Positions 11,808 through 21,870 of a stretch of 64,000 nucleotides of DNA are shown piece after piece. The notes beneath the pieces are model-generated. The model was not told the DNA's origin. It worked only from the letters and a program-made list of their open reading frames with translations, and searched no databases. The position numbers were made by a program, and so were the translations under genes. How positions within the stretch are numbered: position 1 is the first letter of the stretch; each line of letters starts with the position of its first letter. Source of the stretch: Lachancea mirantina (Eukaryota; Ascomycota; Saccharomycetes; Saccharomycetales; Saccharomycetaceae); NCBI GenBank assembly GCA_900074745.1, contig LT598463.1, positions 527,082 through 591,081 of the forward strand. The letters run 5' to 3'.

Positions 11808-12373
11808 CGTCAATGGATTTCAAGGGTTGGTATTTCAGGTTGTTGATGGTGGCAAATTAGGTGAAGTGATGATACATGTCTTCGTTTTTAGTTATTTGGC
11901 TTGTAATAACGAAAGCCAGCTGAGAACCAGTGCTATCAAGAAACAGAGAAGACAAGAGTGCTAGTTGACGGAAATTAGGGAATTTGAAAATGTGCTGCAA
12001 ATTGGTGGCTTTTCGGTCCAACAAGAATGATGATCTTTATAAAATTAAGTTTTGAGATATAATTCGTAGAACAAAAATTATGAAAACTGCGTGTATTAAT
12101 ATCCAAGGTGAACATCCCGAAAGCCAGATACTTATGAATTCGTGGGCAGACACGTGTGAAAATGATGAAATTTTGAATTTTGCAACTGCCGGTGATGGTT
12201 GCCAAGCAAACTGCTTTGGCTGGAGATACTGGCCTCATGTTGATAATTTCAGAGTATACATAGATGTTTTACAGCGTCAGCCGTGATAAATAGGTGTTGA
12301 AAGTCGCCTTCAGATGGTGCAGTCTTTAGAAATTGCTGCGATATTTGTTTAGAAGTGCTTACACTAGGTGATG

Positions 12374-12414
12374 ATTGTCGAGCTGTTGATCGATATAACG
12401 TGATCACAACGACA
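12374..12414 (+). repeat. Possible LTR relic (degenerate)
   Basis: The stretch TGTCGAGCTGTTG, then AACGTGATCACAACGACA, resembles the LTR segment with TCAAGTTG, then ACGTGATCGAGGTGACA, at 36-40 kb. It is weak alone and gains support from the three other matches in the same gap. Confidence 0.3.
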
Positions 12415-12608
12415 ACACCACGGGAAAGGCCTAGAGTCCAAACCATACCTGTGATAATCACAAAACTATACCATTACTAGCAGATTATTAGTGATGAGTC
12501 AAATAGCACAGGGCGGCGAGACTTTCCCTTTTGTCTTGTAGGATGTAAGTAATAAGTCAGAAGTTGAAAGGTGTTACAAGAATTGTCTAGAGACGAGGTA
12601 AACAGTTC

Positions 12609-12625
12609 TAGCATATCGTCAAGTT
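12609..12625 (+). repeat. LTR relic: 17 bases identical to the solo LTR
   Basis: TAGCATATCGTCAAGTT is identical to 35969-35985, inside the 5' part of the solo LTR at 35948. The flanking sequence is only loosely similar, so this is a short remnant of an old insertion or a chance match. Seventeen exact bases is suggestive in 64 kb but not proof. Confidence 0.45.
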
Positions 12626-13330
12626 AGCTACGTGTCATTTACCAACAAGCCTATGAATGAATTTTAAGTGATTAGTTTTCGTTCACTACCGACGCTGGTA
12701 CAGGCTACATGGATAGCCAGAGTATGGTGTAGTTACAAGGAAGTTAACGGAAATATGAGAGAGGACAAGGGACGGAACAACACATTCCTCAAATTGCAGA
12801 GACCTTTTGGACGGTCCGATTTTTTCGTTGTTCTTCTTTAAAATATCTTTGAGATACGTCAGCGATGCTTAGTCTCTTGGTAGTACCCCATTGAGTTTCA
12901 AATTGCAATAAAAGTCACTGAAACATGCGGAGTTTATCCGTCTTTGATATATATTGTATATGCCCGAGGTTAGTCAGATGAGTGTCTGATGTATTCCTTG
13001 AACTACAACATCCTTGAACCACGATGAACAGAGTGAACGTCTTCTTCGACTTAACTTTATGTGCAGGAAGCTTCTTGACTATGATATATGACAAGGCCAA
13101 ATATGATAATGATCAATTTGCGATGTTAGCGATATGTCACATACAAGTCCTACAAGGCTGAGATATGCAGAATAAACACTATTTAGCTTAAGCGCATGCA
13201 GTGTAAATCTAATTTTGATGGAATATCAATGAAACATCAATGAAACTCGTCAATCACAAGACAAACTATTGAGGAAAAGTGACTGATATTGTGCGAAGCT
13301 AGTAGGACTTGCAAGGAGTCTACGGTGGGG

Positions 13331-13384
13331 TGTTGTCAAGTTGCTTTACCAAAAGTTAGTGTCACGTGGTCACAATGACAGAAT
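13331..13384 (+). repeat. LTR relic
   Basis: GTTGTCAAGTTGC followed by GTCACGTGGTCACAATGACAGAAT matches, in order and orientation, the LTR 5' region (ATCGTCAAGTTGCAG, then TCACGTGATCGCGGTGACAG) with an insertion between the blocks. No LTR 3' end is recognisable downstream. Confidence 0.45.
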
Positions 13385-13810
13385 GCCACACGAGGGCCAT
13401 AGAAGGCCCCGACAGTCCCACCGAATAATTGAAAGCTACAAGGCTACCGACGCATGACATGTGTATGGTAAATTTCTTTTCGTTTACTCTGGTGAAATAC
13501 ACTACGTATGGATAAAGTATTTCAATAAATGAAAGACCATGGATGTGTCGTATTATCACACGGAGAAACAACTATTTTATAGTACATTTAAACTTAAGGA
13601 AGAGAAATCACTTAGACAAAGTCTACCAGTGATGAACCTCCATATTTGTTAACAGTATGCCCTCGACGTGAGAGTCAAGTTTGTGAAGCCTGAGTTCTTA
13701 ACACAAGGGCGAAGAGGCCTGCGCATTCAAAGAGCCATTTGAAATCTAAAGCAAAGGTTCGTAAACACCATTTCAAAGGCAATTGAGCCTATTAGCGTTT
13801 CTACGCTCCA

Positions 13811-13833
13811 TTATCACGTGACCACTGTGTCAG
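13811..13833 (+). repeat. Possible LTR relic
   Basis: TTATCACGTGACCACTGTGTCAG resembles the LTR block TATCACGTGATCGCGGTGACAG. It is the fourth such match in the gap. Confidence 0.35.
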
Positions 13834-14438
13834 TTTCCAAATCCCACAGGCCGATACCAACTCGCTAAGTTCATGACAGCCGCACCATGATTTCAGCCTT
13901 CAACTAACCTCCTTCGGAAGCGCACCGCCACCACACAACGACGCCCTTGTCCGCTGTTCGCTTTTCTGCACCGTGTGCATTTTCACACCCCACCCACTTC
14001 AGCTACGCATACAAAACAAAAATCAGACAATTCAAACCATAAAACAATACCATAAAACCTCCATACATACCTCATTCACGACAAAAACGGCTCACATCTT
14101 CCAAAACATTTCGTTAAACTCATTACTAAAACTAAACATTTCAAACCAACCAGACATGCTATGAGACTACAAAAAATTCTCATGAGTAACCAAACTTCTG
14201 CATTTAAGACTCAGCAGTACCTCATCCCAGTAGATCCGTTCTTTGCACTTCTGTACCCCTTTCCCTTCTCTTTAGCTCTCTCGTCTTCCGGCCTGTCGCT
14301 CATCTATAACGTACTACGTACTAGCAATAAGGATGGGGTAAAAAAGGATGCCAACACTCCCCCCTCAAATCAACGAACTTCTCTAAACAGCCCACCACTA
14401 TCAGCAACCAACCTCTGCCAATCAATCCAACCCTCCCC

Positions 14439-14969
14439 ATGCAAGATTTCTTCAATTTACGCAAACAACTTGCGTTTTACCAATGGTACCATCAAACTCC
14501 CGGTAACGTGGCGATTCATACGGTGTTCGTTCCGGTGATTCTTTACTCCGCGATGGTAATGCTACACCACGTTCACATCTATAAAGACGTTACGCTCATG
14601 GAAATTGTTGCTGTGTTGCTCAGCGTTTACTATCTGATTCTGGACGTTCCCGTCGGTTTGCTTGCGGCCTTGATCATCACGGGTGTTTCGTACGGAATAG
14701 AACAAGGTCCACTTGATCTACGACTTTGGATCGCTGCGGTGGTTTTCGCCGTCGGTTGGATTTGCCAGTTTTTGGGTCACGCCTATTACGAACACCGTAG
14801 ACCCGCGTTGCTCGACAACCTAGTCCAAAGTCTTATGACGGCACCGTTTTTCGTCCTATTTGAGGTGTTGTTCAAGTTAAACTTGTGCAAAAGACTTCAA
14901 GCAGACCTTGAAGTGGAACACCAGCGGCGTGTCGCAGAAGAGAATGAGCGGAGCTTGCTCAATCCATAA
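14439..14969 (+). CDS. MPO1: 2-hydroxy-fatty-acid dioxygenase of the ER (DUF962)
   Basis: 176 residues (174 in S. cerevisiae). Mpo1 is an Fe(II)-dependent dioxygenase that converts 2-hydroxy fatty acids from phytosphingosine breakdown to the odd-chain acid one carbon shorter. Family features are an FYQWYHQTPGN start, four hydrophobic spans, and His residues that probably bind iron: the pair in the first loop (HTVFVPVI, MLHHVHIY) and GHAYYEHRRPALLDN in the last third. The ATG at 14439 fits the family N-terminus; an overlapping longer frame upstream is in another phase. Position next to SCL1 and LEU1 fits YGL010W. Confidence 0.93.
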   Translation: MQDFFNLRKQLAFYQWYHQTPGNVAIHTVFVPVILYSAMVMLHHVHIYKDVTLMEIVAVLLSVYYLILDVPVGLLAALIITGVSYGIEQGPLDLRLWIAAVVFAVGWICQFLGHAYYEHRRPALLDNLVQSLMTAPFFVLFEVLFKLNLCKRLQADLEVEHQRRVAEENERSLLNP

Positions 14970-15332
14970 GCACATCCCGGTGATGAGAAGATGCTACGAA
15001 ACCATTTTTATGAAGTTGTTCTTGGTCGTTTTTAACCATTTTGGCGTTGAAAAAGGTGGCATTTCCGCAGAAAACAGACTCCTGCTTACGCGGCTCTGCG
15101 TAGAGCCGCACTATACCGCTAACATGATCTCTTGGCTCCCCACCTGGGCGTTGCCCGGCTTCTACGTAGTTATGAATTGATGAATATTGACAATTGTCAT
15201 TGTATACGAAATGCTTGCAAGAATATCAATAACAGAATTCACTTCGAAAGGGGTATCTCTAATCAACCAGTAAAAAGTCCTAACGAAGACCAAGCTGATA
15301 AGGCCAGAATCGGGCAGCTTTGAACGGTCAAA
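14970..15332. other. MPO1-SLA1 intergenic region
   Basis: This is the 3' end of MPO1 and the promoter of SLA1. The only notable structure is the hairpin at 15100-15119, listed separately. Confidence 0.6.
15100..15119. other. Perfect hairpin, 8-bp stem with 4-base loop
   Basis: GCGGCTCT-GCGT-AGAGCCGC is a GC-rich perfect stem-loop 131 bases after the MPO1 stop codon. It could lie in the MPO1 3' UTR. No known RNA family is recognised. Confidence 0.5.
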
Positions 15333-18300
15333 ATGACCATTTTCTTAGGAATATACAGGGCCATTTACCAATATGAGCCGCAATCTCCGGAAGAATTGGC
15401 AATCGACGAAAACGATCTGTTGTATTTGCTTCAAAAATCGGATGTAGACGATTGGTGGACAGTGAAAAAACGGGTCATTGGAGCAGATATCGATGAGCCC
15501 AGTGGACTGGTGCCTAATAATTATATTGAAGAGGCTCCTGTGATTGGAGTTCGACGCGCGCTTTACGATTATTTGGACGTGCAAAACCCTGATGAAGAAA
15601 TGGTGTTCCACGAAAACGATACGTTTGATGTATTTGACGACCGAGATCCCGATTGGGTGTTGTGTCGGTCTCAGAAGACTAAGGAATGTGGGTTTGTACC
15701 GGGGAATTATATTGAGGCGGCGGTGCCGGGCGGCAGTGCAGCAATTGCCGCACCGCCCGCAACCAGTGTGGCGAGCAGCGCACCCGCTGTCGATATCACC
15801 AGCTTTCCTCCACCCCCACAACACGTGGCACGTAGTAATGCTGTTAGTTCGGAAAGATTGGCCGATGATAACGAAGAAGCTCCTCCGATAATGCCGTCCA
15901 GACCCAGTGCATCCCTAGACGAAGATGATGAATATCATTCTGCTGTGGCCCCGGTTCCTTTGCCCGTGGGCACTGCTGAAGAAGCACCCCCCTCCAAACC
16001 CTCAAGACCTATGAGTGAATCTCGCGTTAGACCGTCTCTCGATGATGATTATACGGACGAGTATAATCGTCAAGCCGGCAGTTCCGCGGCTGAATCCAGT
16101 CGTGGAGATGGTGACTTTCAATCGTGGGAAATTTCAGAAGTAGACGGCCGCAAAAAACGTAAAGCAAAACTTGCCATTGGTCGCGATGCCATTTACTTCA
16201 CATCTGCCAAGAACGGACCTCAACAATGGGATATAAAAGATCTGATGTCCTACGATAATGAAAAGAAACACATTTTTCTCGAGTTCTCCAACCCCTACGC
16301 GAACATTGAGATCCACACGGGCACCACCGACATTGCCAATGAAATCATTTTCTACTTGAGCGAATTGAAAGGTGCCTCCAAAGCCCATGGCTTGCGGGAA
16401 GTGGAGGAAGCTTCCAAATCTTCCAGTAAAAAACAAGGTAAAATCGTGTACGATTTCATTGGTGAGTCCAGAGATGAGCTGAGTGTGAAAGAAGGTGACA
16501 TTGTGAATATTTTGAATGATCGCAAATCGGAGGATTGGTGGATGTGCGAACTAGTAAGTACAGGCCAACAAGGTGTCATTCCTGCTCAATTTGTTGAACC
16601 TATGAACCAATTGTCATTCATGGCTGGGACGTTAAAAAAATTGGGGAAAGTCGGTAAGAGTTCCAAAAACTCCGGCAACTGGAAAGATGACGAAGAACAG
16701 GATGGTTCCAAGTCGGCTAAAAAATCGTCTCGCAAACGCGGTTCTTCTATCTTGAGTAAAAAGAAAGATAAGGATTCCTCGAGTTCTAAAAAGCACAAGG
16801 ACTATCCAGATTCCAAAAAAACCCGTATATGGGTCGACCGCAGTGGTACTTTCAAGGTCGAAGCGGAATTCATTGGATGTCACGACGGTAAGATTCATTT
16901 GCATAAGGCAAACGGTGTGAAAATCGCCGTTGCCGCAGATAAGTTATCCCCCGATGATTTAATCTATGTCGAAAGAACAACGGGTATGTCCTTGGACAAA
17001 TACAAACCAAAGACCTCCGGCAGTCCAAAGAGTGCCAGGGACAAGGAACGCGAGAGAAGAAGAAAATTGAAAGACCAAGATGAACGTGAACGCGAAAAGG
17101 AAGAAAGGGAACGCGAAAGAAGATTACGAGAACGTGAACTTGAAGAGCTACGTAAAGCCAGAGACTTGCTAGATAAAGAAAGAGCGTCAATGAAGGCCGC
17201 TCGCGATAAGGATTTACCTCCCATCAAACCTCCCAGACCCAACCAATCGTCAAGTGGAACTAATATTGCGTCTCTTGGTCCACCAAAAAGTGAAAGTAAA
17301 AATCCTGATTATGATTGGTTTGAGTTTTTCCTCAACTGCGGTGTTGACGTGAACAATTGTCAACGTTATGCTATCAATTTTGAAAGAGAGCAAATCGCAG
17401 AGGAAATTTTACCAGACATTCAGCCCTCATTATTAAGAACACTTGGTCTTCGCGAAGGAGACATAATTAGAGTTATGAAATTTTTGGACCAGAAGTTTGG
17501 CAGGGAGAAAAATGAGGCTTTAGCTACCGGTGGTGGCTTGTTCTCAGAGTCGAACGGAGCTTTGAAAGTATCTCGGACTGGCGACACAACTGGGCTTGCT
17601 CAGAATTTGCTCCCTCAACAATTGGGAGTGCCAAATACGTCACAAGAGGATGATGCTTGGACTGTGAAGCCTGCCGTTTCTTCTGCAACTGCCACCTTGA
17701 AGCCAAACTCCGAATTTAGCGGCTCTATGCAAGACTTACTCGACCTTCAGCCATTGGAGCCAAAAAAGACCGCTGCGTCTGCTCAACAAATTTCTGCTCC
17801 CCAGCCCAATCTTCAAAGCCTTGAATCTGTCAAAACCGGCAATTCCATTAGACAACAAGAACCTCTTCTTATGGACAGGACCGGGGCCTCCATAGCTCCT
17901 TTGGATCCTTTCAAAACGGGAGGAAATAATCTTTTGCCGATGGCCACCGGAGGGTTTGTCATGGTTCCTGTTGCCACAGGCGGCTTGATTCCTTTTCAAA
18001 GAACAGGGGGACTCGCAATGCCACAAACGACATTTGGAATGCAACCTACTGGAACCATTTTACCAGTCCAAAAAACAGGAAGTGGCCTTGTTCCTGTAAA
18101 CACTGGTGGATTTTTACCACAAACCACCTTCGGAATGCAAAACACAGGTGGTCCCATGCAGCTTCAGACTACAGGCGGTGCTTTGCCATCGCAACCGAGG
18201 TTTTTGGGTGGTCAATCTACTGGGGGGTTTATGCCCTCTAGCAATGTGATGCCTGTTCAAAATACAGCGGGCCTCATGCCATTACCTCAAACATCCTTCA

Positions 18301-18992
18301 ACCAGCCTGCGAGCAGTTTTATGCAACAAAATATGACTGGTTCCTTGCCTCTCCAAAGAACTGGAGGAGGAATGAATTTCGCTCAAGCCCCGACTGGATT
18401 TCAACAAACCGGTACCGCCAATTTCGTTCCCTCACAATTCACTGGTGGGATGACAGGAGTTAACATGGGTGTTCCACAAACTTCTTTTAATTCTCAAATC
18501 TCAAATGTAACAGGCAACTATCCTCTGAACACATTTGGGAGTCAAATGACTGGTGGTGCTAATTACGGGAACGCTTTGAACACGCATGCTACAGGAGGCA
18601 TGGCTCAAGGCAACTTTAACGCATACGGACCAATAAACACAGGCATCCAAATGACCGGAGGCGGAAATCCGTCATTAATGCTTGGCGGGCAACAAACCGG
18701 TGGTTTCCAGCCACAATCCCAATTTGGCTTAAATCTACAACGCACGGGGGGCATGAACACCTCATTCCCACAAACGTCCTTCAATTACAATTCACAGGTT
18801 CCAGCCAATACCCTAGGAAATAATCTGACGGGTGGTGTTAACCAAATTAACAATATGATGCAAAATACGTCCCTTTCACAAGCACCACTTCAAACTCAGC
18901 CAACCGGCTTTGGATTCGGGAACGGTCCACAGCCTCAAGGGAGGCAGGCAAACCTGTATAATGCAAGTGCTGATAACCCGTTCGGCTTTTAA
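15333..18992 (+). CDS. SLA1: Endocytic adaptor and actin-assembly regulator Sla1
   Basis: 1219 residues (1244 in S. cerevisiae). Sla1 works at cortical actin patches: it binds NPFxD endocytic signals, ubiquitin, clathrin, Las17 and Pan1. Domains in order: SH3-1 (about 5-70), SH3-2 (about 73-130), a linker of Pro-rich motifs, a PH-like region (about 260-350), SH3-3 (about 367-423, with DWWMCELV), SHD1 (about 495-560, WVDRSGTFKVEAEF), which binds NPFxD, a charged coiled coil (about 570-630), and SHD2/SAM-like (about 657-722, YDWFEFFLNCGVD). The C-terminal 400 residues are TGG-type repeats (PQTTFGMQ, LQRTGG), the Pan1/End3-binding region with Prk1-type LxxQxTG sites. It ends in NPFGF. The order SLA1-LEU1-HIR1 shows the interleaving of YBL and YGL tracks. 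Confidence 0.97.
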   Translation: MTIFLGIYRAIYQYEPQSPEELAIDENDLLYLLQKSDVDDWWTVKKRVIGADIDEPSGLVPNNYIEEAPVIGVRRALYDYLDVQNPDEEMVFHENDTFDVFDDRDPDWVLCRSQKTKECGFVPGNYIEAAVPGGSAAIAAPPATSVASSAPAVDITSFPPPPQHVARSNAVSSERLADDNEEAPPIMPSRPSASLDEDDEYHSAVAPVPLPVGTAEEAPPSKPSRPMSESRVRPSLDDDYTDEYNRQAGSSAAESSRGDGDFQSWEISEVDGRKKRKAKLAIGRDAIYFTSAKNGPQQWDIKDLMSYDNEKKHIFLEFSNPYANIEIHTGTTDIANEIIFYLSELKGASKAHGLREVEEASKSSSKKQGKIVYDFIGESRDELSVKEGDIVNILNDRKSEDWWMCELVSTGQQGVIPAQFVEPMNQLSFMAGTLKKLGKVGKSSKNSGNWKDDEEQDGSKSAKKSSRKRGSSILSKKKDKDSSSSKKHKDYPDSKKTRIWVDRSGTFKVEAEFIGCHDGKIHLHKANGVKIAVAADKLSPDDLIYVERTTGMSLDKYKPKTSGSPKSARDKERERRRKLKDQDEREREKEERERERRLRERELEELRKARDLLDKERASMKAARDKDLPPIKPPRPNQSSSGTNIASLGPPKSESKNPDYDWFEFFLNCGVDVNNCQRYAINFEREQIAEEILPDIQPSLLRTLGLREGDIIRVMKFLDQKFGREKNEALATGGGLFSESNGALKVSRTGDTTGLAQNLLPQQLGVPNTSQEDDAWTVKPAVSSATATLKPNSEFSGSMQDLLDLQPLEPKKTAASAQQISAPQPNLQSLESVKTGNSIRQQEPLLMDRTGASIAPLDPFKTGGNNLLPMATGGFVMVPVATGGLIPFQRTGGLAMPQTTFGMQPTGTILPVQKTGSGLVPVNTGGFLPQTTFGMQNTGGPMQLQTTGGALPSQPRFLGGQSTGGFMPSSNVMPVQNTAGLMPLPQTSFNQPASSFMQQNMTGSLPLQRTGGGMNFAQAPTGFQQTGTANFVPSQFTGGMTGVNMGVPQTSFNSQISNVTGNYPLNTFGSQMTGGANYGNALNTHATGGMAQGNFNAYGPINTGIQMTGGGNPSLMLGGQQTGGFQPQSQFGLNLQRTGGMNTSFPQTSFNYNSQVPANTLGNNLTGGVNQINNMMQNTSLSQAPLQTQPTGFGFGNGPQPQGRQANLYNASADNPFGF

Positions 18993-19257
18993 TGGCATAT
19001 AGGCAGATTATGTTCATGGGAGCACAGGGCTAAATCAGAAATCATTCATCTACTCCATCAAAAGCAATTTATAGTTTCAATCTTAATGAACATACGAACC
19101 GCTCGTGCTGACAACATGCGAAGGTGATCGGCGGAGCTTTGATATTACATTATGCTTTGCGTTTTGTCGTGAGTACTAGGGGATTGGCTATTCAATCATA
19201 AATAGGACTTATAAATAATGACTGCTGTGCACCTGAGCGCTAGAAAAGTGATGTACT
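18993..19257. other. Convergent 3' region of SLA1 and LEU1
   Basis: 265 bases between two stop codons. No gene or structure is seen. Confidence 0.6.
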
Positions 19258-21603
19258 CTACCATTCTTGAGCAGTAACTCCGAAAGGACTCTTCTTGGTC
19301 CCTGTGACCGGTTGGACTCTCTTGGAACCACCTTCCAAAAAGGAGAACACTTCTTTTCTCTTGGCTTCATATTCAGAGATGAACTTTTCCTTCTGTAGCG
19401 TGATTCCAATGTCATCGAGACCGTTGACAAGACAGTGCTTTCTGAACTCCTCAATCTCAAAGTGAGGAACAAGAACATTGCCTTCATCATCCAGGATTTG
19501 TTGCTTTGGAAGATCGATGGTCAAGGCCTTTCCTGCTTTGGCCCTTGGGTAGAGCTTGTCAGCGATAACATCTTGAGAAACTCTGATAGGTAGCAAGCCG
19601 TTTTTGAAAGAGTTATTGTAGAAAATGTCGCCAAACGAAGGTGCGATTATGGATCTAATACCAAAGTCCTTAAGAGCCCATGGTGCGTGCTCTCTAGAGG
19701 ATCCACATCCAAAGTTGTCCCCAGTAACAACCAAAATTTCAGCCTTGGTATAAGGCTCAGTGTCCAAGACAAAGCCCAACTTTTGGTCTTTGCCATTGGC
19801 ATCCTTGGTGAAACGCCATTCGTAGAAAAGACCAGCACTCAAACCAGTTCTCTTAATCGTTTTCAAAAACTGCTTTGGAATGATGGCGTCTGTGTCGACA
19901 TTAGCCTTGTCAAGAGGAGCAGCAAGTCCCTTAACTGTCAGAAAAGGAACCATTCCAGCTGGGGCAGAAGACGTTTCTCCGTCGAGCGAGGTTTCCTTAG
20001 TGATATGATCAGCAGGAGGAATATCCTTGATTTCGTCTTCCTCTTGCTCATCGATCGATTCTCCCTTTTGCAACGGCTGCTTCTCATGTTCGTAAACTGC
20101 ATCTTGAAGAGCTTTGTCACCAGCTTGTTCGATAGAAATCCTTGGTTTATCACCATCCTTGTACTCAAACTCTCTAATGTCCATGAAGTGACCAACGATA
20201 CCTGCAGCAGCAGCCATAGCAGGGGACATAAGATGTGTACGGGATCTGGCACCCTGGCGACCTTCAAAGTTTCTATTGGAAGTAGACGCACAACGTTCCT
20301 CGGGATCCAAAATGTCAGGGTTCATACCAAGACACATGGAGCAACCAGCTTCTCTCCATTCGAAGCCTGCATCCAAGAAAATTCTGTCGAGCCCCTCTTT
20401 TTCGGCTTGTTGTTTGACCAAACCAGAACCTGGAACCACCATGGCAACCTTGACAGTGCTGGCCTTCTTGTGGCCCTTGACAACAGCCGCGGCGGCTCTC
20501 AAATCCTCGATACGGGAGTTTGTGCAGGAACCGATGAAAACTTTGTCTGGCTTCAATTCCTTCAGTGGGGTGTTCGGAGTCAATCCCATGTATTTCAAAG
20601 CTCTCTCCATGTCGGACTTCTTGATAGGGTCCCGGACAGTCGAAGGGTCTGGCACACTGTCACTAATAGCCAAAGCGTCTTGAGGGGAAGTACCCCAAGT
20701 GATTGTGGGGATAATGTCGGCAGCTTTAATTTTAATGTCATAGTCGAACTTGGCACCTTCGTCAGTGTGCAGAGTCTTCCAATAAGTGACAGCTTTTTCC
20801 CACTCTTTACCCTCTGGGGCCAGTGGCCTTCCCTTAATATAGTCATAAGTAATTTGATCTGGCTTGATCATACCGGCTCTGGCACCAGCTTCGATAGCCA
20901 TGTTACACATTGACATTCTGGCTTCCATTGAGAGTTCCGAAATGGCGTCACCAGCGAATTCCATGACACATCCCGTACCACCAGCGGTACCAATGACACC
21001 GATAATGTGAAGAATCAAGTCCTTGGAAGTGACACCGGGGCTCAATTTGCCGTCCACGTAAATTCTCATGTTCTTAGATTTGGCCTGGATAATGGTCTGG
21101 GTAGCCAAAACGTGTTCGACTTCAGAGGTACCAATACCAAACGCAAGCGACCCAAAGGCACCATGAGTCGACGTATGAGAGTCACCACACACCACGGTCG
21201 TACCAGGCAAAGTAAAGCCTTGTTCAGGCCCAATAACGTGCACGATACCTTGCCTAGCATCGGTCATACCGAAAAATGGAACTTCAAAATCTTTGACGTT
21301 TTTTTGCAAAGTTTGGACTTGCAAAAGCGAGTCCTTCTCCTTAATAAATGTTTCGGGGCTCTTGAAGTTCTTTCTGGACCACGTTGGAATGTTGTGGTCA
21401 ACCGTTGCCAAAGTACAGTCAGTTCTTCTAACTTTCCTGCCAGCAGTTTTCAAACCTTCGAACGCCTGAGGCGAAGTAACTTCATGAACCAAGTGTCTGT
21501 CAATGTAAAGCAAATATGAACCAGACTCATCGCGGTGAACAACGTGCGCTTCGAAAACCTTGTCATACAAGGTCTGAGGACCTTTAGAACCGGTAGAAGA
21601 CAT
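19258..21603 (-). CDS. LEU1: 3-isopropylmalate dehydratase
   Basis: 781 residues (779 in S. cerevisiae). It is a cytosolic 4Fe-4S enzyme that isomerises 2- to 3-isopropylmalate in leucine synthesis. The large (aconitase-like) domain fills residues 1 to about 500, with the cluster ligands in SCTNSR (near 360) and CSMCLGMN (near 421). A linker follows, then the small swivel domain (about 560-760) with [22 protein letters not shown]. Fungi fuse what bacteria encode as LeuC and LeuD. The ATG at 21603 is the only sensible start. A perfect Leu3 palindrome and a TATA box lie upstream, so induction by Leu3 in the presence of isopropylmalate is likely, as in S. cerevisiae. Confidence 0.98.
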   Translation of the reverse strand: MSSTGSKGPQTLYDKVFEAHVVHRDESGSYLLYIDRHLVHEVTSPQAFEGLKTAGRKVRRTDCTLATVDHNIPTWSRKNFKSPETFIKEKDSLLQVQTLQKNVKDFEVPFFGMTDARQGIVHVIGPEQGFTLPGTTVVCGDSHTSTHGAFGSLAFGIGTSEVEHVLATQTIIQAKSKNMRIYVDGKLSPGVTSKDLILHIIGVIGTAGGTGCVMEFAGDAISELSMEARMSMCNMAIEAGARAGMIKPDQITYDYIKGRPLAPEGKEWEKAVTYWKTLHTDEGAKFDYDIKIKAADIIPTITWGTSPQDALAISDSVPDPSTVRDPIKKSDMERALKYMGLTPNTPLKELKPDKVFIGSCTNSRIEDLRAAAAVVKGHKKASTVKVAMVVPGSGLVKQQAEKEGLDRIFLDAGFEWREAGCSMCLGMNPDILDPEERCASTSNRNFEGRQGARSRTHLMSPAMAAAAGIVGHFMDIREFEYKDGDKPRISIEQAGDKALQDAVYEHEKQPLQKGESIDEQEEDEIKDIPPADHITKETSLDGETSSAPAGMVPFLTVKGLAAPLDKANVDTDAIIPKQFLKTIKRTGLSAGLFYEWRFTKDANGKDQKLGFVLDTEPYTKAEILVVTGDNFGCGSSREHAPWALKDFGIRSIIAPSFGDIFYNNSFKNGLLPIRVSQDVIADKLYPRAKAGKALTIDLPKQQILDDEGNVLVPHFEIEEFRKHCLVNGLDDIGITLQKEKFISEYEAKRKEVFSFLEGGSKRVQPVTGTKKSPFGVTAQEW

Positions 21604-21694
21604 CTCGGAAAAGACCTGATATAGAGTGTCTATTGCTGGAAAATGAAACCAAACTGTACTTACTCTAAAGCAAGAAGAATCCAGAGTCCCGCAA

Positions 21695-21700
21695 TATATA
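21695..21700 (-). promoter_or_regulatory. TATA box of LEU1
   Basis: TATATA within TGTATATATTGC on the minus strand, about 92 bases upstream of the LEU1 ATG. Confidence 0.45.
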
Positions 21701-21788
21701 CAGATCGCGGGCTGACCTGTTCTGTTGAAATCTTATGATTCATTTTTTGAATTCCCGGAAATTTTTCAGTCCCATTACCGGGTTTATA

Positions 21789-21798
21789 CCGGTACCGG
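21789..21798. promoter_or_regulatory. Leu3 binding site upstream of LEU1
   Basis: CCGGTACCGG, a perfect palindrome and exact match to the Leu3 consensus CCGGNNCCGG, 186 bases upstream of the LEU1 start. A further half-site (ACCGGG) lies just to the left, and a CACGTG lies at 21814-21819. The role of Leu3 at LEU1 is established in S. cerevisiae; its use here is inferred from site and position. Confidence 0.85.
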
Positions 21799-21870
21799 TA
21801 TACAGTCTTTCATCACGTGCAAGAGTCAGTCTGGCCACGAATCACATGACCAAAGCTGCAAGCATCATGT

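Larger units (their letters stand above)
11808..14438. other. 2.6-kb gene-poor gap with LTR-like remnants
   Basis: This is the promoter side of both SCL1 and MPO1 and is far longer than other gaps in the window. I see no gene. The 68-codon frame at 12080-12286 and the frames at 13973-14164 and 14161-14538 have no recognisable character. At least four short stretches resemble the 5' part of the Ty LTR found at 36-40 kb, listed separately, so the gap is probably expanded by old, decayed retroelement insertions. No tRNA gene is visible in it. Confidence 0.6.

Noticed and set aside
12080-12286. A 68-codon plus frame in the long gap after SCL1.
   Set aside because: No recognisable features and of chance length; the surrounding gap looks like decayed repeat sequence.
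14161-14538. A 125-codon frame overlapping the start of MPO1.
   Set aside because: It overlaps MPO1 in another phase, is low-complexity and shows no family features.
19687-20913. A 408-codon plus-strand open frame.
   Set aside because: It is entirely antisense to LEU1, whose identity is certain, and is rich in Ser, Thr and Phe as expected of a shadow frame.
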